From Flammeovirgaceae bacterium UBA2338 (lineage in GTDB: Bacteria; Bacteroidota; Bacteroidia; Cytophagales; Cyclobacteriaceae): a DNA stretch of 31,165 nucleotides. The stretch is taken from positions 106,232-137,396 of the forward strand of contig DDUM01000068.1 of assembly GCA_002344795.1 (NCBI GenBank), read 5' to 3'. Shown here in pieces: positions 14,818 through 23,630 of this stretch; the stretch's first letter is position 1; each line of letters starts with the position of its first letter. A program made the translations under genes and the position numbers. Below the pieces are notes generated by a model that worked only from the letters and a program-made list of their open reading frames with translations, had not been told where the DNA came from and did not search any database.

Positions 14818-16245
14818 ATGTCAAAAACACTTTTCGATAAAATCTGGGACAAGCACATTGTAAAACACAAGGAAGGCCACCCTGATCCGCTTTTTATAGA
14901 TCGTCATTTTATTCATGAGGTCACGAGCCCACAAGCTTTTGACGGATTAAAGAAAAGGGGAATAGGCGTCTTTAACGCCCAACGCACTACCGCTACAGCA
15001 GACCATAACGTTCCTACCAAGGATCAACATCTTCCCATCAAAGAAGCATTGTCGCGGCATCAGGTAGAAACATTAAGAAAAAACTGCAAAGACTTTGGTG
15101 TGACGCTTTACGATCTCGGTCATCCGTTTCAGGGAATCGTTCACATTATTGGCCCGGAGTTAGGATTAACGCTGCCAGGCATGACCATTGTTTGTGGAGA
15201 TAGCCACACCTCCACCCATGGAGCCTTTGGTACCATCGCTTTTGGTATTGGCACCAGTGAGGTAGAACAAGTATTGGCCACACAATGTATTCTCCAATAC
15301 AAGCCGAAGCGGATGAAGATCGAAATCAATGGTCGGTTGAGCAAAGGAGTGTTAGCCAAAGACATCATTCTTTACATCATTTCAAAAATTTCCTCCAGTG
15401 GAGCCACCGGATATTTTGTAGAGTATGCTGGCGATACCATTGAAAATTTGTCCATGGAGGCGCGCATGACCATTTGCAACATGAGCATTGAAATGGGTGC
15501 ACGGGGTGGACTCATTGCCCCTGATCAAATCACATTTGATTACATCAAAGGAAAAAAATTTGCCCCACAAGGTGCTGAACTGGATAAAAAAATAGAACAG
15601 TGGAAAACGTTGAAATCCGACAAGGATGCAATGTTTGATAAGGTATTGACCTTCGATGCCACTGACATCGGCCCCATGATTACGTATGGCACTAACCCCG
15701 GCATGGGAATTAAAATAACAGATCGCATTCCTACTCCAGAAGAACTAAAAGACATAAGCGAACAACCTTCCTTTATCAAGTCGCTGAATTATATGGGGCT
15801 TGAACCCGGCTCACAACTTCTAGGCAAACACATCGACTATGTTTTTATAGGAAGCTGCACCAACGCACGCATTGAAGACTTGCGGTTAGTGGCTTCCATT
15901 GTTGACGGAAAGAAAAAAGCCGAAGGTGTAGAGGTATGGATCGTACCGGGGTCAAAGCAAGTGGAAGATCAAGCCCGCAAGGAAGGACTGGATAAAATTT
16001 TTGAAGCTGCTGGATTTGAATTGAGAAGCCCGGGATGTTCGGCATGCCTTGGTATGAATGAAGACAAAATTCCGGCAGGGAAGTATTGTATTTCTACTTC
16101 CAACAGAAACTTTGAAGGAAGACAAGGACCCAAGTCAAGAACATTTTTAGCCAGCCCACTGAGCGCAGCGGCTGCTGCTATTACGGGAAGAGTAACTGAT
16201 GTACGCGAACTGCTAACCAATGAACAGTTGACAATAAGGAATTGA
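14818..16245 (+). CDS. leuC: 3-isopropylmalate dehydratase, large subunit
   Basis: 475 residues. With LeuD it isomerises 2- to 3-isopropylmalate using a [4Fe-4S] cluster. Aconitase-family motifs are visible: HxxP-like DHNVPTKD, GDSHTSTHGAFGTIAFGIGTSEVEQVLATQ in overlapping blocks, and the cluster cysteines in FIGSCTNARIEDL and SPGCSACLGMNEDK. The last residues (NEQLTIRN) are read from the palindromic repeat that begins at 16225, so the original C-terminus probably ended near VTDVRELLTN; the family normally ends close to that point. It is the first gene of the leu operon, behind the attenuator. Confidence 0.96.
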   Translation: MSKTLFDKIWDKHIVKHKEGHPDPLFIDRHFIHEVTSPQAFDGLKKRGIGVFNAQRTTATADHNVPTKDQHLPIKEALSRHQVETLRKNCKDFGVTLYDLGHPFQGIVHIIGPELGLTLPGMTIVCGDSHTSTHGAFGTIAFGIGTSEVEQVLATQCILQYKPKRMKIEINGRLSKGVLAKDIILYIISKISSSGATGYFVEYAGDTIENLSMEARMTICNMSIEMGARGGLIAPDQITFDYIKGKKFAPQGAELDKKIEQWKTLKSDKDAMFDKVLTFDATDIGPMITYGTNPGMGIKITDRIPTPEELKDISEQPSFIKSLNYMGLEPGSQLLGKHIDYVFIGSCTNARIEDLRLVASIVDGKKKAEGVEVWIVPGSKQVEDQARKEGLDKIFEAAGFELRSPGCSACLGMNEDKIPAGKYCISTSNRNFEGRQGPKSRTFLASPLSAAAAAITGRVTDVRELLTNEQLTIRN

Positions 16246-16282
16246 CAAAGTACTCTCCTTGTCAATTGAATTTTGTCAACTG
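16225..16282. repeat. Nested palindromic repeat, copy 2 (leuC end to leuD)
   Basis: CAGTTGACAA (16225-16234) pairs with TTGTCAACTG (16273-16282), and AATTGACAA (16240-16248) pairs with TTGTCAATT (16259-16267) around a 10-base loop. The layout is the same as at 9262-9318. This copy overlaps the leuC stop codon (16243-16245). Both copies lie between consecutive genes of branched-chain operons. Confidence 0.85.
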
Positions 16283-16299
16283 TCAACTACTTAAATAAA

Positions 16300-16884
16300 A
16301 TGAAAGAAAAATTTAGCACAATAAAAAGCACAGCAGTCCCCCTCCCCAACGAGAACGTGGATACGGATCAGATTATTCCTGCTCGGTTTCTTAAAGCAAC
16401 TACACGTGAAGGCTTTGGTGAAAATTTATTCAGAGACTGGCGGTATGATAGTAATAATCAACCGATTGGTGACTTTGTACTAAACAATACAACGTATACT
16501 GGAAAAGTTTTAGTAGCGGGTAAAAATTTCGGTTGTGGTAGTAGTCGTGAGCATGCTGCCTGGGCTCTTTATGATTACGGTTTTCGCGTTGTGGTCTCCA
16601 GTTTTTTCGCAGACATTTTTAAAAACAACGCACTCAACAACGGATTACTCCCAGTAGTCGTATCTGACGAGTTTCTACAAACTATACTTAAAAGGATTAG
16701 CACTAATCCCAGTACTCCAATTATAGTGGATCTAGAAAATCAAACCATCTCTTTCGAGGAAATGGAAGAAACGTTTGAAATCAATCCCTATAAGAAATCC
16801 TGCATGATCAATGGCTATGATGACATCGACTATCTGTTGAGCCTGAAAGAAGACATTCAACAATTTGACTTACAACAATCGTGA
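16300..16884 (+). CDS. leuD: 3-isopropylmalate dehydratase, small subunit
   Basis: 194 residues from the ATG at 16300; a TTG at 16273 would add nine residues encoded by the repeat and is rejected. It is the swivel domain partner of LeuC. Typical blocks are PLPNENVDTDQIIPARFLKA near the start and VLVAGKNFGCGSSREHAAWA (substrate-binding loop), then SSFFADIFKNNALNNGLLPV. The next gene, leuB, overlaps its stop by four bases (GTGA). Confidence 0.95.
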   Translation: MKEKFSTIKSTAVPLPNENVDTDQIIPARFLKATTREGFGENLFRDWRYDSNNQPIGDFVLNNTTYTGKVLVAGKNFGCGSSREHAAWALYDYGFRVVVSSFFADIFKNNALNNGLLPVVVSDEFLQTILKRISTNPSTPIIVDLENQTISFEEMEETFEINPYKKSCMINGYDDIDYLLSLKEDIQQFDLQQS

Positions 16885-17978
16885 AAAAATTAATAACCCT
16901 ACTCCCCGGTGACGGTATCGGCAAAGAAGTAACTGCAGAGGGGAAAAGAGTATTAGAAAAAATTGCCCAGGAGTTTGATCATCAATTCGAATTCAATGAG
17001 GCCATCATCGGTCATGACGCTATTGAAGCTACAGGCAATGCATTACCTGATGAAACACTTGCGATCCTTAGAAAAGCCGATGCAATACTATTTGGTGCTG
17101 TGGGTCACCCCCATTACGACAACAATCCTTCTCTGAAAGTAAGACCGGAACAAGGATTACTAAAAATGAGAAAAGAGCTCGGGCTGTATGCCAACCTGCG
17201 GCCAATCAAATTATTTGATGAACTGCTCGATGCATCCAGTATCAAACCAGAAATCTTAAGAGGTTCCGACATCTTATTCTTTAGAGAGCTTACGGGTGAT
17301 GTGTACTTCGGAGAAAAGGGAAGGAAAGACAACGACACTACCGCCTACGATGTGATGATCTATTCTAAATATGAGATTGAAAGAATAGCACACAAGGCAT
17401 TCGCAGCAGCCCAAACCAGAAAGAAAAAATTAGTGTCTGTAGACAAAGCCAACGTACTCGAAAGTTCACGATTGTGGCGATCCGTAGTTCAGGAAGTTGG
17501 TGCCGCATATCCTGACGTTGAACTCTCCCACATGTTTGTAGATGCTGCGGCTATGAAATTGATTCAGGCTCCCACTAGTTTTGATGTGGTTCTCACAGGA
17601 AATCTTTTCGGGGATATTCTTACGGATGAAGCATCACAAATTGCTGGCTCGATGGGTATGCTGGCTTCCGCTTCCATTGGCGATAGTGTTGGGTTGTATG
17701 AACCGATCCATGGCAGCGCACATGATATTACGGGCAAAGGCATTGCCAATCCATTGGCTTCCATTCTTTCCACCGCTTTGATGCTCGATATTTCATTCGG
17801 GCTAAAAGAGGAATCACAACACATCATTAACGCTGTATCTCAAACATTAAAAGCCGGGTTCCGAACGATCGATATCGCTGATTCGCAAACCGACAAAGAT
17901 AAAATATTAAGTACGGAGCAAATGGGAACACAAGTGACCCAACGTATCCGCGCAAACGAAACTGTACCTGTTAACTAA
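16881..17978 (+). CDS. leuB: 3-isopropylmalate dehydrogenase
   Basis: 365 residues with a GTG start at 16881 that overlaps the leuD stop, implying coupling. It oxidises and decarboxylates 3-isopropylmalate with NAD+ and a divalent metal. Motifs: LLPGDGIGKEV at the start, the substrate arginines in ANLRPIKLF and ILFFRELTGDVYFG, and the metal-binding aspartates in TGNLFGDILTDEASQIAGSM. EPIHGSAHDITGKGIANP is the cofactor-site block. leuA follows after 8 bases. Confidence 0.96.
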   Translation: MKKLITLLPGDGIGKEVTAEGKRVLEKIAQEFDHQFEFNEAIIGHDAIEATGNALPDETLAILRKADAILFGAVGHPHYDNNPSLKVRPEQGLLKMRKELGLYANLRPIKLFDELLDASSIKPEILRGSDILFFRELTGDVYFGEKGRKDNDTTAYDVMIYSKYEIERIAHKAFAAAQTRKKKLVSVDKANVLESSRLWRSVVQEVGAAYPDVELSHMFVDAAAMKLIQAPTSFDVVLTGNLFGDILTDEASQIAGSMGMLASASIGDSVGLYEPIHGSAHDITGKGIANPLASILSTALMLDISFGLKEESQHIINAVSQTLKAGFRTIDIADSQTDKDKILSTEQMGTQVTQRIRANETVPVN

Positions 17979-17986
17979 TTAAAGTT

Positions 17987-19150
17987 ATGAGCAAAAAAAT
18001 TCAAATATTTGACACTACCCTTCGCGATGGCGAACAAGTACCCGGTTGTCAATTAAAGACAGAGGAAAAAGTAATTATCGCCCGCGAACTGGAAGCATTG
18101 GGTGTAGACGTCATAGAAGCAGGCTTTCCTATTTCTAGCCCGGGTGATTTTAAATCTGTAGTAGCATTAACGAAATCGGTAAAAGAACCAGTCGTGTGTG
18201 CGCTCACCCGTGCCAAAAAAGAAGACATCGATGTGGCCGCTGATGCTTTGCGTTACGCCAAACGTGGTAGAATACATACCGGTATAGGATCCTCTGATGT
18301 GCATATCAAAAACAAATTTTATAGCACCAGAGAGCAAGTGTTGGAGCAAGGGGTGTGGGCTGTGGCTTACGCCAAAGAAAAAGGGCACGAGGTAGAGTTC
18401 TATGCAGAAGATGCCGGAAGAGCTGATCTGAAATTCCTTGCGCAATTGATTGAAGGGGTGATTGCTGCAGGTGCCGATGTGGTCAATATTCCAGATACCA
18501 CAGGTTATTGTTTGCCTGATCTGTTTGGCAAACGAATAAAGTACCTGACTGAAAATGTGCGCAATATTGACAAGGCGATCATTTCGGTTCATTGTCATAA
18601 TGATTTGGGAATGGCCACAGCCAACACCATAGCAGGCCTTTGCAACGGTGCACAGCAAGCAGAGGTAACGATCAACGGAATTGGAGAGCGGGCAGGAAAC
18701 ACTTCTTTGGAAGAGGTTGCCATGATCATCAACACCCACCAGGATTTAAATTTTCATACCAATATTAAAGCTGAAAAAATCTATGCGTTAAGCAAATTAG
18801 TGTCTGGTATGATGCGCATGCCTGTACAGCCCAACAAAGCAATAGTAGGAAGCAATGCTTTTGCACACAGCTCTGGCATCCATCAGGACGGATTTCTAAA
18901 ACACTCAGAAAATTACGAAATCATCAGTCCGGATAAAGTAGGAGTACCCTCCTCTTCTATTGTATTAACCGCACGCAGTGGAAGAGCAGCACTCAAGCAC
19001 AGAATTGAATTGTTGGGGTACCACTTTGAAGGAGAAGACTTAAATCACTTGTATGAGAATTTTCTTTCCATGGCAGATGAAAAGAAAATGATTGGGGATG
19101 AAGACCTGATGATGCTGGTGGGTCTGATGCCTGTCTTTGTTAAAGGATAA
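17987..19150 (+). CDS. leuA: 2-isopropylmalate synthase, catalytic part only
   Basis: 387 residues. It condenses acetyl-CoA with 2-oxoisovalerate, the committed step to leucine. The TIM-barrel has DTTLRDGEQVPG at the start, VHCHNDLGMATAN (metal HxH) and GIGERAGNTSLEE, then the linker region GSNAFAHSSGIHQDG. The protein ends about where the roughly 130-residue leucine-binding regulatory domain begins in E. coli LeuA (523). It ends in a proper stop with no sign of truncation. Homocitrate and citramalate synthases share the barrel, but the leuCDB context supports LeuA. Lack of leucine feedback is inferred from the missing domain. Confidence 0.94.
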   Translation: MSKKIQIFDTTLRDGEQVPGCQLKTEEKVIIARELEALGVDVIEAGFPISSPGDFKSVVALTKSVKEPVVCALTRAKKEDIDVAADALRYAKRGRIHTGIGSSDVHIKNKFYSTREQVLEQGVWAVAYAKEKGHEVEFYAEDAGRADLKFLAQLIEGVIAAGADVVNIPDTTGYCLPDLFGKRIKYLTENVRNIDKAIISVHCHNDLGMATANTIAGLCNGAQQAEVTINGIGERAGNTSLEEVAMIINTHQDLNFHTNIKAEKIYALSKLVSGMMRMPVQPNKAIVGSNAFAHSSGIHQDGFLKHSENYEIISPDKVGVPSSSIVLTARSGRAALKHRIELLGYHFEGEDLNHLYENFLSMADEKKMIGDEDLMMLVGLMPVFVKG

Positions 19151-19156
19151 GAAAAC

Positions 19157-19218
19157 CGTCATTGCGAAGTGAAGCAGAGAAGCATGAAAGCTTCGGTTGT
19201 TCCTACCTCGCAATGACG
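19157..19218. repeat. CGTCATTGCGA-type intergenic palindrome
   Basis: CGTCATTGCGA (19157-19167) is the exact reverse complement of TCGCAATGACG (19208-19218). The interior has further GAAGC/GCTTC-like words. This resembles the dispersed CGTCATTGCGA...TCGCAATGACG palindromes known from many bacterial genomes. It lies between the convergent leuA and amidohydrolase genes and may also help end transcription. Confidence 0.8.
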
Positions 19219-19239
19219 ATTATTCAATGACAACAATTC

Positions 19240-20823
19240 CTATTTTTTCAGAGTTGGGTAAGTAATCCCCAACTGTTCCAAATAACTATCATACTTGGTT
19301 TCGTCATAGTAGTATTTCTCCAACTGAGGACGAAACTCCTTCATAATGTCTGAATTCAGATAAATGGCCGGTTTATCATCCTTTGTAAGCATTGGCTTGT
19401 ACTGTTTCTTTGCCTGTTGAACATTGTCAAAATAATCTTTTGCACTGGCAACAATTTCTGGCTTAGTCAATAAATCGATGATGGTCATTGCCTGTACCAT
19501 GGCGCCATTGGTCACTCCTTTGTGTGCAATGGGTGTGGCCATCGCAATAGCATTGGCCCAATTATGACCTGGCAGGCCTGGAATATTAGAAGGAAATCTC
19601 ATGGTCACCGTGGGCACCTTCCAGGAGATGTCACCAATATCATCGGAACCTCCACTTCTTGGCTCTTTGTCTGGCTCTTTAAATTCATCCAACTTGGTAG
19701 GCATTCCATCATACTCCTCTTTGGCACTTACTTCCTTCTGCACTGCTTTGGCAAATAGTTGGTCTTTTTCTGACCATTGAGGCAATCCCACCACTTTAAT
19801 GTTTTCATTCATGGCTTCCGCCACGGGTTTATTGAAATGGCGTGGCCATGCAGTACCTAATGTTCTGTGTGTTACAGTGGTGTTTGTCATTTTTGCAGCA
19901 CCTTCGGCAATGCGATTGCCATTTTCGAAAAGGTTCATAATATTAGGGTAGGTAATTTCCCTGAAATAATACCAGATAGAAGCTTTTTGCGGCACCACAT
20001 TGGGCTGGTCACCTCCGTTGGTAATGATGGAATGCGAACGCTGCAAAGGCTCCAAGTGTTCACGCTGATATTGCCATCCAATGCTCATTAATTCAACTGC
20101 ATCCGCAGCACTGCGTCCTCTCCAAGGTGTACCTGCAGAGTGAGCAGACTCTCCTTCAAAAGTATATTCTACCGAAATAAGACCTGTGCCAGATGCAGCA
20201 CCATACGATACACCCAGGTTAGAACCTACGTGAGTAAACAAACAAATATCTACGTTGTCGAAATAACCATCGCGGGTGTAGTAAGCTTTTGCGCCTACCA
20301 ATTCTTCAGCAATACCAGGCCATACCATGAGCGTACCCGGTATTTTTTCGCGCTCCATGATTTCTTTCACTGCCAGGGCTGCTGCAATGTTCAAGGGAGT
20401 GCCTGCATTGTGTCCTTCACCATGGCCCGGTGCTCCTTCTACGATAGGGTCATGATAAGCTACACCCGGTTTTTGTGAAGCCTTCGGAATACAATCCACA
20501 TCGCTCCCCAATGCAATCAACGGCTTTCCACTTCCCCAGGTGGCCGTCCATGCGGTGGGCATGCCAGCTATACCCATTTCAATTTTAAATCCATTTTCTT
20601 TCAGAATTCCTGTAAGGTATTTGCTCGTTTCATATTCCTGAAATCCAAGCTCAGCAAAACTGAACACCTTATCTACCATCACCTGAATGCGCTTAGCATC
20701 AGCCTGCACCTTCTCAGAAGCTTCGTTTTTTAAAGCATTAATTTTCTTTGCTGACAATTTGGGACCTTGCGCATAGGCAAACCCCGAAACCATCATGCAA
20801 ACCAATAGTAATCTTACTTTCAT
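19240..20823 (-). CDS. Secreted M20D-family amidohydrolase (AbgB-like)
   Basis: 527 residues from the ATG at 20823 (an upstream in-frame ATG at 20856 adds 11 polar residues). The signal peptide is MKVRLLLVCMMVSGFAYAQ. The metallo-amidohydrolase domain has ALGSDVDCIPKASQ, GAPGHGEGHNAGTPLNIA and the catalytic pair in PGIAEELVGAKAYY, then the dimerisation (lid) domain starting near GLISVEYTFEGESAHSAGTP. These blocks resemble AbgB-type p-aminobenzoyl-glutamate hydrolases, but substrate cannot be assigned; peptide or N-acyl amino acid hydrolysis outside the cytoplasm is likely. A perfect palindrome, GTTGATTTATCAAC (20844-20857), lies just upstream. Confidence 0.88.
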   Translation of the reverse strand: MKVRLLLVCMMVSGFAYAQGPKLSAKKINALKNEASEKVQADAKRIQVMVDKVFSFAELGFQEYETSKYLTGILKENGFKIEMGIAGMPTAWTATWGSGKPLIALGSDVDCIPKASQKPGVAYHDPIVEGAPGHGEGHNAGTPLNIAAALAVKEIMEREKIPGTLMVWPGIAEELVGAKAYYTRDGYFDNVDICLFTHVGSNLGVSYGAASGTGLISVEYTFEGESAHSAGTPWRGRSAADAVELMSIGWQYQREHLEPLQRSHSIITNGGDQPNVVPQKASIWYYFREITYPNIMNLFENGNRIAEGAAKMTNTTVTHRTLGTAWPRHFNKPVAEAMNENIKVVGLPQWSEKDQLFAKAVQKEVSAKEEYDGMPTKLDEFKEPDKEPRSGGSDDIGDISWKVPTVTMRFPSNIPGLPGHNWANAIAMATPIAHKGVTNGAMVQAMTIIDLLTKPEIVASAKDYFDNVQQAKKQYKPMLTKDDKPAIYLNSDIMKEFRPQLEKYYYDETKYDSYLEQLGITYPTLKK

Positions 20824-20843
20824 CTTTATAGGTTTAGTTTTTG

Positions 20844-20857
20844 GTTGATTTATCAAC
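20844..20857. promoter_or_regulatory. Palindrome upstream of the amidohydrolase
   Basis: GTTGATTTATCAAC has perfect dyad symmetry around a 2-base centre, 20 bases upstream of the amidohydrolase start. It could be an operator; no other support. Confidence 0.25.
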
Positions 20858-20978
20858 TAACAATTTAATGATTGCACGGTGCCCTTCCGATAGTAATTGC
20901 AGTCAAATGCTCAACTCTGAAATGGTCGGTTGTATTTGGCTTCAAAAGGTATGTATGCCAAGAAATTGAGTGCTTTTT

Positions 20979-21413
20979 TTAATCCCCCTTGAGTTTTTCC
21001 AATAAAATTGTTGGAATGGGTGCCACTTTCCGTTTCTCATAATCAAAGCACACAATCCCCGTTTTGCCCCTTGCTGTTTCCTTGCCTGTAGTGAGGTTGG
21101 TAATCAGGTAAAACATATCGAATCCGTACTTATTGAAATCCGTGACAGCAATCTCTACACTTAACTGATCTCCCAAAAAAGATTCGGACTTATAGACAAC
21201 TACAGCATCGGCAATAATCTGGCCCACAGTTCCATCAAAGCTGATCTCTCCGGCAAACCCAAGATGCCGGTAGAAAATCACCCGAGCGTCTTGCATCAAG
21301 GCCAATATGGTGTCATTACCTACATGACCTCCGTAATTGATGTCACTCACACGAACAGTAAGCTTAGTATTAAAAATAAAATTTGAAGGTAACGCTAAGG
21401 TGATGCGGGCCAT
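20979..21413 (-). CDS. Acyl-CoA thioesterase, hotdog fold (4HBT family)
   Basis: 144 residues, complete, one hotdog domain. The YbgC/4HBT pattern is visible: LTVRVSDINYGGHVGNDTIL, with the catalytic-type Asp25, then ARVIFYRHLGF and a beta-rich second half (VVVYKSESFLGDQLSVEIAV). It probably hydrolyses acyl-CoA esters in the cytoplasm; chain length cannot be told. It stands alone, divergent from the frameshifted epimerase. Confidence 0.85.
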   Translation of the reverse strand: MARITLALPSNFIFNTKLTVRVSDINYGGHVGNDTILALMQDARVIFYRHLGFAGEISFDGTVGQIIADAVVVYKSESFLGDQLSVEIAVTDFNKYGFDMFYLITNLTTGKETARGKTGIVCFDYEKRKVAPIPTILLEKLKGD

Positions 21414-21495
21414 ATTCTGTTATTATAAGACAGCAATTTAATCCGCTTTAAAATAATAACTATATTAATACGTCCTAAAGGTTAAAAATCATCCT

Positions 21496-22417
21496 ATGCA
21501 AACTATCCTTGGCGCCAATGGTGTGATTGCCAACAATGTTTCCAAACATTTGACTCAATACACCAACGAAATCCGTTTGGTAAGCAGAAATCCAAAAAAA
21601 GTGAACGAAACAGATCAGCTCATGAAGGCTGACCTGTTGAACGCCCAACAAACGGCTGATGCCATTCAGGGATCCAAAGTAGTTTATCTCACTGCTGGTA
21701 TCCCTTATCGCACAGCAACCTGGAAAACGCAATGGCCCATTGTTATGCAAAATGTGATCGATGGGTGCAAACAGCACAATGCTAAACTGGTATTTTTTAG
21801 TAATGTGTATCCATACGGTCTGGTGGAAGGTAAAATGACGGAGGAAACGCCATTCAATCCCTGTAGCAAGAAAGGAGAGGTAAGAGCAAAAATTGAAACA
21901 TCCCTGTTGAACGAAGTAAAAAAAGGAAACCTTCAGGCTCAAATTGTAAGGGCGGCAGATTTTTATGGACCGCACACGCCATTTGAGTTATTTGAAAGTA
22001 ATGGTGTTCGATAATTTTGCCAAAGGAAAAAAGGCACAGTGGTTCATTTCCGATAAGCTAAAGCATTCTTTCTCCTACACACCCGATGCGGGTAAGGCCA
22101 CAGCCTTGTTGGGAAATACTGATCACGCTTACAATCAGGTTTGGCATCTGCCAGTCGATCCAAAAACTCTCACTGGAAAGGAGTTTATTGACATGGCGGC
22201 CAAAGCCTTCGGTGTGGCTCCCGATTATATGATACTCAAAAGATGGATGGTGCAAATGGCGGGGCTTTTTATTGGCGACATCAAAGAGTCGGTGGAAATG
22301 TTATATCAAAGCGAAAATGATTATTTGTTTGACTCCTCCAAATTTAATAAGACGTTCGATTTCAAAACCACTTCTTACCAGGACGGGTTGGCTGAAGTGG
22401 CAAAGTCCTACTTATAG
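21496..22417 (+). pseudogene. NAD-dependent epimerase/dehydratase family gene with a frameshift
   Basis: Two overlapping frames make one protein of about 305 residues. The first (21496-22014) has the Rossmann start ILGANGVIANNVSKHL, a strand ending VYLTAGIPY, and VFFSNVYPYG near the active-site region, and reads up to RAADFYGPHTPFELF. The second (from about 21998 to 22417) continues with VMVFDNFAKGKKAQWF and runs to the end. The switch from frame 1 to frame 2 between about 21981 and 22000 fits one extra base (or two missing). No slippery homopolymer is present. It is either a true disabling mutation or a sequence error. The stop abuts the convergent DUF3570 gene. Confidence 0.85.
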
Positions 22418-23620
22418 TTATTGAGACTTTTGTTCCTTGTCGTAGTTGACAACCAATGTAAGCATATTGGCAATCATTCCGTCTGATCGCTCATAGTGAG
22501 TGAATCTCAAATCCAATGCCTTAAGTGTGTTCCTTCCTTTATGGGAATAAGGCGCATACCTGAACCCCAATCCGGTGGCGGTGCTTCTGAATTTAGAAAG
22601 GTCATAATCAGAAGTGAAAAACTCCTGCGATATAACATGCTCTGCATAGGGTTTAAAAAAATCAGAACCTTGCTGGTTGTATAACCTCACAAATGGAGTA
22701 AGCGTAATCACTCTCGAAATCTTCACAGGGGTTTCCACATTCAGCGTATGTCCCGAAATTCCAAAGTCATCCCAATAATACCTGTAATGCGTGCGCAACA
22801 CCCAACAGGTTCCTATAAATGTATTGAGTTGTATTCCTATTGGTATTTTTAATCTGCTGTCAGGTAATCGTTCTACCTGCTTGGAATTGTCTGCAAAATA
22901 AACCCGATGAAAAGGGGTAGATAATAAACCGGATTGATAAGTAAGTCCAGGGTAAATACCCAAAGCCATTCTGCGATTAATAGTTTGATACAATCCCAAC
23001 GCCAGGTTGTAGGAGTTTCTTCGGTAGTTATCGAACCACTTTGTAGTCCTCAGTTCAACGGGGTAAACCAATTCTCTGATTCCATCAAACTGATACCTTC
23101 CCCACCGCAAATCATCAAAGTACATTTGAAGTGCAGCCGATACTTCTCGCGTCTGATCTTCACTGAGGTGGCTGATAGAAAATGATTGTCCCCAGGACAA
23201 ATAATCAGACTCAATGGAAAAGGAAGAATTAATTCCCCAGGTGGTCTGCTTGTCCTGCATCAGTCTGTTGTAACCTAAACTCGTATATATTCTTGCATCC
23301 ACTTTGGAAGCGGAAGAAAGCACAAAGTCAATATTATCGGTAGAGGCTGAACTGATCACATCAAAGCCAAGATCAAAATGAACGGTACGCACAGAGTCTT
23401 TGATATTGTCCAGCGAAAGATGTGTGACGTATACCTGCAAATCTTCCGTACCGATACCACCCGTTACTGCGGAGTGATCATTGTTTTGATTATAATAAGA
23501 GAAAACCACCTCCACATCAGTGTGGTAAAGATCTTTCTTGGTGTAATTTTTCTTATTAATCTGGCCAAAGGAAGTGAAGGCCGTTGTAATTAATCCCAGT
23601 ACGAGGTATCGCCTTTTCAC
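22418..23620 (-). CDS. DUF3570 outer-membrane beta-barrel protein
   Basis: 400 residues with a signal peptide (about 1-19, ending TSFGQ). The mature part alternates hydrophobic and polar residues with many aromatic strand ends, as in a 12-16-strand outer-membrane barrel. The N-terminal DUF3570 block is visible (VEVVFSYYNQNNDHSAVTGG followed by GTEDLQVYVTHLSL). Its function is unknown. It is the last gene of a four-gene operon with a thioredoxin-like protein, ApbE and a DUF4266 lipoprotein, and starts 10 bases after DUF4266. It may be the outer-membrane partner or exit port of that system. Confidence 0.88.
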   Translation of the reverse strand: MKRRYLVLGLITTAFTSFGQINKKNYTKKDLYHTDVEVVFSYYNQNNDHSAVTGGIGTEDLQVYVTHLSLDNIKDSVRTVHFDLGFDVISSASTDNIDFVLSSASKVDARIYTSLGYNRLMQDKQTTWGINSSFSIESDYLSWGQSFSISHLSEDQTREVSAALQMYFDDLRWGRYQFDGIRELVYPVELRTTKWFDNYRRNSYNLALGLYQTINRRMALGIYPGLTYQSGLLSTPFHRVYFADNSKQVERLPDSRLKIPIGIQLNTFIGTCWVLRTHYRYYWDDFGISGHTLNVETPVKISRVITLTPFVRLYNQQGSDFFKPYAEHVISQEFFTSDYDLSKFRSTATGLGFRYAPYSHKGRNTLKALDLRFTHYERSDGMIANMLTLVVNYDKEQKSQ

Positions 23621-23630
23621 TTATTTATTA

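Noticed and set aside
16273..16299. TTG start for leuD
   Set aside because: It would add nine residues encoded by the palindromic repeat; ATG 16300 gives the family N-terminus.
18167..18739. 190-codon open frame on the minus strand inside leuA
   Set aside because: It lies wholly antisense to a strongly conserved gene and its translation resembles no family.
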